From IMG/VR virus record IMGVR_UViG_3300045003_000061, positions 1 to 41,526 of that record: 41,526 nt of DNA. One strand, written 5' to 3'. Positions within the stretch are counted from its first letter, which is position 1. Every line of letters starts with the position of its first letter. Under the pieces are notes generated by a model. That model saw only the letters and a program-made list of their open reading frames with translations, was not told where the DNA came from and ran no database searches. The stretch is from a virus. A program made the position numbers and the translations under genes. Shown in pieces: positions 38,626-41,526 of this stretch.

Positions 38626-39074
38626 TGTCGAGCAAACCAGTCACGGATCTGCCGGCGGCGGATCCGCTCTCCGGCGACGAACTGATCCACGTCGTTCAGC
38701 ACGGCAGCAGCCGCAAGACCACCGCCGCGTCGATCGGCGGCGGCGCCTATCATTACGGATCCTTCGCCGTCGCCGCGATCGGCGCGGGCGAGATCCTGAT
38801 GGATCATGTCGTCGCGACTCCGCACGTGCTCGCCGCGAATTTCGCCGGCTGCGTCGCCAGCGTCGGGACGCCGCCCGACGGAAACTGGATCGCCGACATT
38901 CAGAAGAACGGCGTTTCGATCGGGTCGCTCACAATCCATCCCGACGGCACCGTGACATGGCCGGCGGTCGCGGCCGTCGCCGTCGCCGCCGGCGACGTGA
39001 TCGCGCTGATCGCACCGGCGATCGCCGACGGCTCGATCGCCCGCCTCCGCTTCACTTTCAAGGGATCGCTCTAA
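38625..39074 (+). CDS. Fibre-associated or tail protein, 149 aa
   Basis: ATG overlaps the spanin TAA (TAATG). N-terminus MSSKPVTDLPAADPLSGDEL, IHVVQHGSSRKTTAAS is a pattern widespread at the start of phage tail-fibre or receptor-binding proteins. The C-terminal part is beta-rich (GNWIADIQKNGVSIGSLTIH, ARLRFTFKGSL). It is short for a full fibre and may attach to another tail protein. All tail genes 38625-40278 are linked by TAATG overlaps. Confidence 0.65.
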   Translation: MSSKPVTDLPAADPLSGDELIHVVQHGSSRKTTAASIGGGAYHYGSFAVAAIGAGEILMDHVVATPHVLAANFAGCVASVGTPPDGNWIADIQKNGVSIGSLTIHPDGTVTWPAVAAVAVAAGDVIALIAPAIADGSIARLRFTFKGSL

Positions 39075-40060
39075 TGCCGACAAATGTTCTCTGGCAGGGC
39101 CATGAAGTCGACGCGTACCGGATCAGCAATACGTCGAACGTCGAGAACCACGGCGCGATCGATGCGGCTTACGAACGCGCGGGAATGAGGGTCGGCCGAT
39201 GGGGTGCCGGCGATCTCTATTCGCGTCCCGACTGGCCTGCGACAAGCGAGATCTGGCACCACTTCAATCATGTGAGCGGCGCCTATAACGCCGGGTTGGT
39301 ATTCTGGGCGGCGTGCCAGGCCGACGGGACGAAGGTCGCGCAGATCGTTGCCGTCAACACGACGACGGCCAAGTATCAGCGCCTCGCCGGCGGCGTCATG
39401 GTCGACGTCGGCGCGCCCTTCGCCATTCAGGATCCGAACACGGTCGTTCGTTTCGACGTCCATCACAAGGGAACCGTCGACGGCAAGATCGAGGTTTGGT
39501 ACGGGACCGTCGGCGCACAGAACAAGGTGGTCGATGCCGCCGGCGATTTCTCCGGCGCCGCCGCAATCGTGCGGATCTACCACGGAACCAACAATGTCGG
39601 CGGCGGCTACGATACCAGCGTCGCGCACGAGATCGTGCAAACCACGTCGACGCTTTCCTCAACGAGCGAGATCAAGCCGCCGACGTCGCAGGGCGCCGAC
39701 GCCGACGGGACGGGAAGCTATCTCGACGTCGACGAGGAGGTTTTCAGCGACGTCGATATCATCACTTTGTCCGCCTCCGGGCACCGGCAGAGCTTCAAGT
39801 CGCCGGCGCGCCTTCACACGCAAAGCGTCGTGACCGGCGTCACGATCTCATGCCGCGCATGGTTCGAGGCCGGCGGCCCGTCGCAGATCAAGCCCTATCT
39901 GACGATCGGCGGCGTGCGCTATTACGGGCCAGCCTTCGATCTCGATCTCGTCGCCGGCGCCTATCAATACACCTGGGCGGCCAATCCGGCGACGGCGGCG
40001 GCGTTCACGCCGGCAGAGGCGAGCGACGCCAATCTCGAATGGGGATGGGAAGCAGTCTAA
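39074..40060 (+). CDS. Tail-associated beta-rich protein, 328 aa
   Basis: ATG overlaps the previous TAA (TAATG). Begins MPTNVLWQGHEVDAYRISNT; strongly beta-rich with a lectin-like feel (LVFWAACQADGTKVAQIVAV, VVRFDVHHKGTVDGKIEVWY, VRIYHGTNNVGGGYDTSVAH). Likely a receptor-binding or spike component; the enzymatic type, if any, is not recognised. Confidence 0.55.
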   Translation: MPTNVLWQGHEVDAYRISNTSNVENHGAIDAAYERAGMRVGRWGAGDLYSRPDWPATSEIWHHFNHVSGAYNAGLVFWAACQADGTKVAQIVAVNTTTAKYQRLAGGVMVDVGAPFAIQDPNTVVRFDVHHKGTVDGKIEVWYGTVGAQNKVVDAAGDFSGAAAIVRIYHGTNNVGGGYDTSVAHEIVQTTSTLSSTSEIKPPTSQGADADGTGSYLDVDEEVFSDVDIITLSASGHRQSFKSPARLHTQSVVTGVTISCRAWFEAGGPSQIKPYLTIGGVRYYGPAFDLDLVAGAYQYTWAANPATAAAFTPAEASDANLEWGWEAV

Positions 40061-40278
40061 TGGCTGTCGGCGCCAACATTTCCAAGACCAACCTTATGGT
40101 CGCCTCGAGCCCGGCGCTTCGGGCCGTGATCGGCAAGGCCAATCTCGCCGTCGCCTCGCGCCCCGTCTCGGCATGGGTGGCGATCGCCAAGGCCAACATC
40201 GCGATCGCGTCCGACGGCGCCGAGGGACCGCCGCCGCCCCCGCCGTCGGGCCGCCGGCGCAAGCTGTTCGTGAGCTGA
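40060..40278 (+). CDS. Small three-repeat protein, 72 aa
   Basis: ATG overlaps the previous TAA (TAATG). Three internal repeats: ISKTNLMVASSP (from residue 7), IGKANLAVASRP (24) and IAKANIAIASDG (42), period 17-18, then a poly-Pro and basic tail (PPPPPPSGRRRKLFVS). Such a short beta-repeat with a Pro/basic end between tail genes suggests a tail cap or adhesion adaptor. Family not recognised. Confidence 0.6.
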   Translation: MAVGANISKTNLMVASSPALRAVIGKANLAVASRPVSAWVAIAKANIAIASDGAEGPPPPPPSGRRRKLFVS

Positions 40279-40282
40279 GCGC

Positions 40283-41521
40283 ATGGGCAGGCCAGGCGAT
40301 ATCAACGTGCGCGTCATGGCGGCGGCCGCGCAGTCGGCCGCCGAGGACGGCGCGCAAGCCTATGCGGACGCGCAGCTCGCGACGAAGATCGGCTACATTC
40401 GGGATCCGGTCTGGATCGCGACGGCTCCGGACGTGTTCGCGATCGTCCCGGTTCAGGCCGACGGCGAGACGTCGGTCGACGTGATCACGATCGGCAATGC
40501 CGCCCTCGAGGGGACGGTCTATTTCCAGAAGGGGACCGCCGCGGATCCCGGCGGCTTCGAGTTCGACTTGCTCGGCGGCAATACGGGATGGTTCATCGGA
40601 TTTTCCGCCGACGCCGGCGGAACCCGCCTCATGGTCGACCAATATGGGACGGCGACGGGGTGGCAGTTCGCCGAGACGCCCTATGTCGGGCCGGCGGCGG
40701 GACCGGCGCACGCGATCTTTCACGGCGGCAACCTCAGTTTCGGCGCCGGGCTCGACTACGATCCCGTCACCGGCGAGCTCACCGCCACCGGCGGCGCCGC
40801 CGGCGCGACCAAGCTCGACGATCTGACCGACGTCGACACGTCGACGACGGCGCCAACCGACGGGCAAGTGCTCAAATATGATGCGGCCGCCGGGCTGTGG
40901 AAGCCAGGCGCGGCCGCGGCGGCAAGCGCCAAGCCGGTCCTGCGCGGCGCGTCGATCGCCTATTTCAACGCGGGATCGGCAACGATCGCCTTCCCCGCCG
41001 GAACCGTCGCCGGCGACCTTGCGATCCTGTGGGCGGCGCAAGCGTGGGACGTCAACAATCCGGCGAATTGGGTCGTGCTCGACAATCAATCGGGCAGTCA
41101 GACGATGGGCGCGACCTTCGCCAAGGTGCTGACCGCCGGCGACATTGCGACCGGAACCGTGACCGTCAACTTCAACGGCGGGTTCGACGGGACGATCGCG
41201 ATCGCCACGATCCAGGGCAGCACCGCAAAAGGGATCCGCGACTGGCGGTGCATCCGCAGCAGCAACGGCGCGGCGTCGGTTCCGATCGCCGGGCCGCGGC
41301 TCGACGGCAACGATCTGATCCTGGGCTATATCCACAACCGCGCCAATTCGGTCGACGCGATCAGCAACTTCACCGCGAAGGGCGCGCCGCAAGGCGCGAA
41401 CGCCTCCGGCTTTCTCGGCGTGTTCGCCGGCGCGATCGGGCCGCTCGGCGTCGTCGAAACCGCGACGTTCAGCGTCGGCGGATCGGGCTATTATACGTCG
41501 CTCGTCGGCGTCAGGGGCTAG
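40283..41521 (+). CDS. Tail-fibre-like protein, 412 aa
   Basis: ATG at 40283, with a weak leader four bases after the previous stop. Ala-rich helical start (VMAAAAQSAAEDGAQAYADA), beta domain (DVFAIVPVQADGETSVDVIT), the linker TKLDDLTDVDTSTTAPTDGQ followed by VLKYDAAAGLWKPG, a widespread phage fibre linker, and a C-terminal beta domain (IAYFNAGSATIAFPAGTVAG to the end). It is the last late gene; the contig was opened inside its 3' end. Confidence 0.75.
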   Translation: MGRPGDINVRVMAAAAQSAAEDGAQAYADAQLATKIGYIRDPVWIATAPDVFAIVPVQADGETSVDVITIGNAALEGTVYFQKGTAADPGGFEFDLLGGNTGWFIGFSADAGGTRLMVDQYGTATGWQFAETPYVGPAAGPAHAIFHGGNLSFGAGLDYDPVTGELTATGGAAGATKLDDLTDVDTSTTAPTDGQVLKYDAAAGLWKPGAAAAASAKPVLRGASIAYFNAGSATIAFPAGTVAGDLAILWAAQAWDVNNPANWVVLDNQSGSQTMGATFAKVLTAGDIATGTVTVNFNGGFDGTIAIATIQGSTAKGIRDWRCIRSSNGAASVPIAGPRLDGNDLILGYIHNRANSVDAISNFTAKGAPQGANASGFLGVFAGAIGPLGVVETATFSVGGSGYYTSLVGVRG

Positions 41522-41526
41522 GCCCT
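41400..41526. repeat. Terminal direct repeat, right copy
   Basis: Exact duplicate of 1-127; see the left copy. Contains the end of the last late gene. Confidence 0.9.

Overview
The window is a complete phage genome of about 41.4 kb. Its first 127 bases (1-127) are repeated exactly as its last 127 (41400-41526), so it closes into a circle of 41,399 bp. Gene order and proteins are those of a short-tailed (podovirus-type) phage: large terminase, head-to-tail connector (portal), scaffold, capsid, gp11-like adaptor, nozzle, a set of internal (ejected) virion proteins including a transglycosylase, a fibre with a T7 gp17-like start, then holin, lysozyme and spanins. There is no phage RNA polymerase and no DNA polymerase. 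The high GC, the frequent GATC, GAGCTC and CTCGAG words and the style of the lysis and structural genes suggest an alphaproteobacterial host, perhaps a sphingomonad. The host assignment is inference.

Layout. (1) 1716 to 254, leftward: five tightly overlapping small unknown genes ending at a bidirectional terminator (178-217). (2) 1717-1820: a divergent control region with two perfect DnaA boxes and a predicted leaderless promoter. (3) 1821-5674, rightward: HTH repressor-like protein, two unknown proteins, TOPRIM primase-like protein and a Walker ATPase/helicase. (4) 5675-6032: a noncoding convergence zone with hairpins. (5) 11446 to 6033, leftward: fourteen mostly small accessory genes, among them a DUF2958 protein, zinc-binding-type proteins and a small serine recombinase. 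(6) 11447-12176: a noncoding control region with a leftward promoter, two copies of a palindrome and an array of eleven GTTCCCA heptamers. (7) 12177-41521, rightward: packaging, head, tail, ejection, fibre and lysis genes.

The most unusual content is regulatory. A 9-bp palindrome RTGTWACAY, in its full form GCCGTGTWACACGGC, occurs 18 times, 14 of them in the accessory left third. It often sits on gene junctions, start codons or stop codons. In three intergenic gaps it lies in the apical loop of a two-helix hairpin element that begins at or near the upstream stop codon, and the paired arms differ between copies by compensating changes. Most leftward genes that are not translationally coupled also share a start-associated sequence, GGAGCACCGATC, just before the start codon. 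With the heptamer array and DnaA boxes this looks like a phage-specific control or maintenance system not explained by the annotated genes.

Lifestyle is uncertain. A repressor-like protein and a resolvase-size recombinase are present but no integrase was found. A plasmid-like prophage state is possible but unproven.
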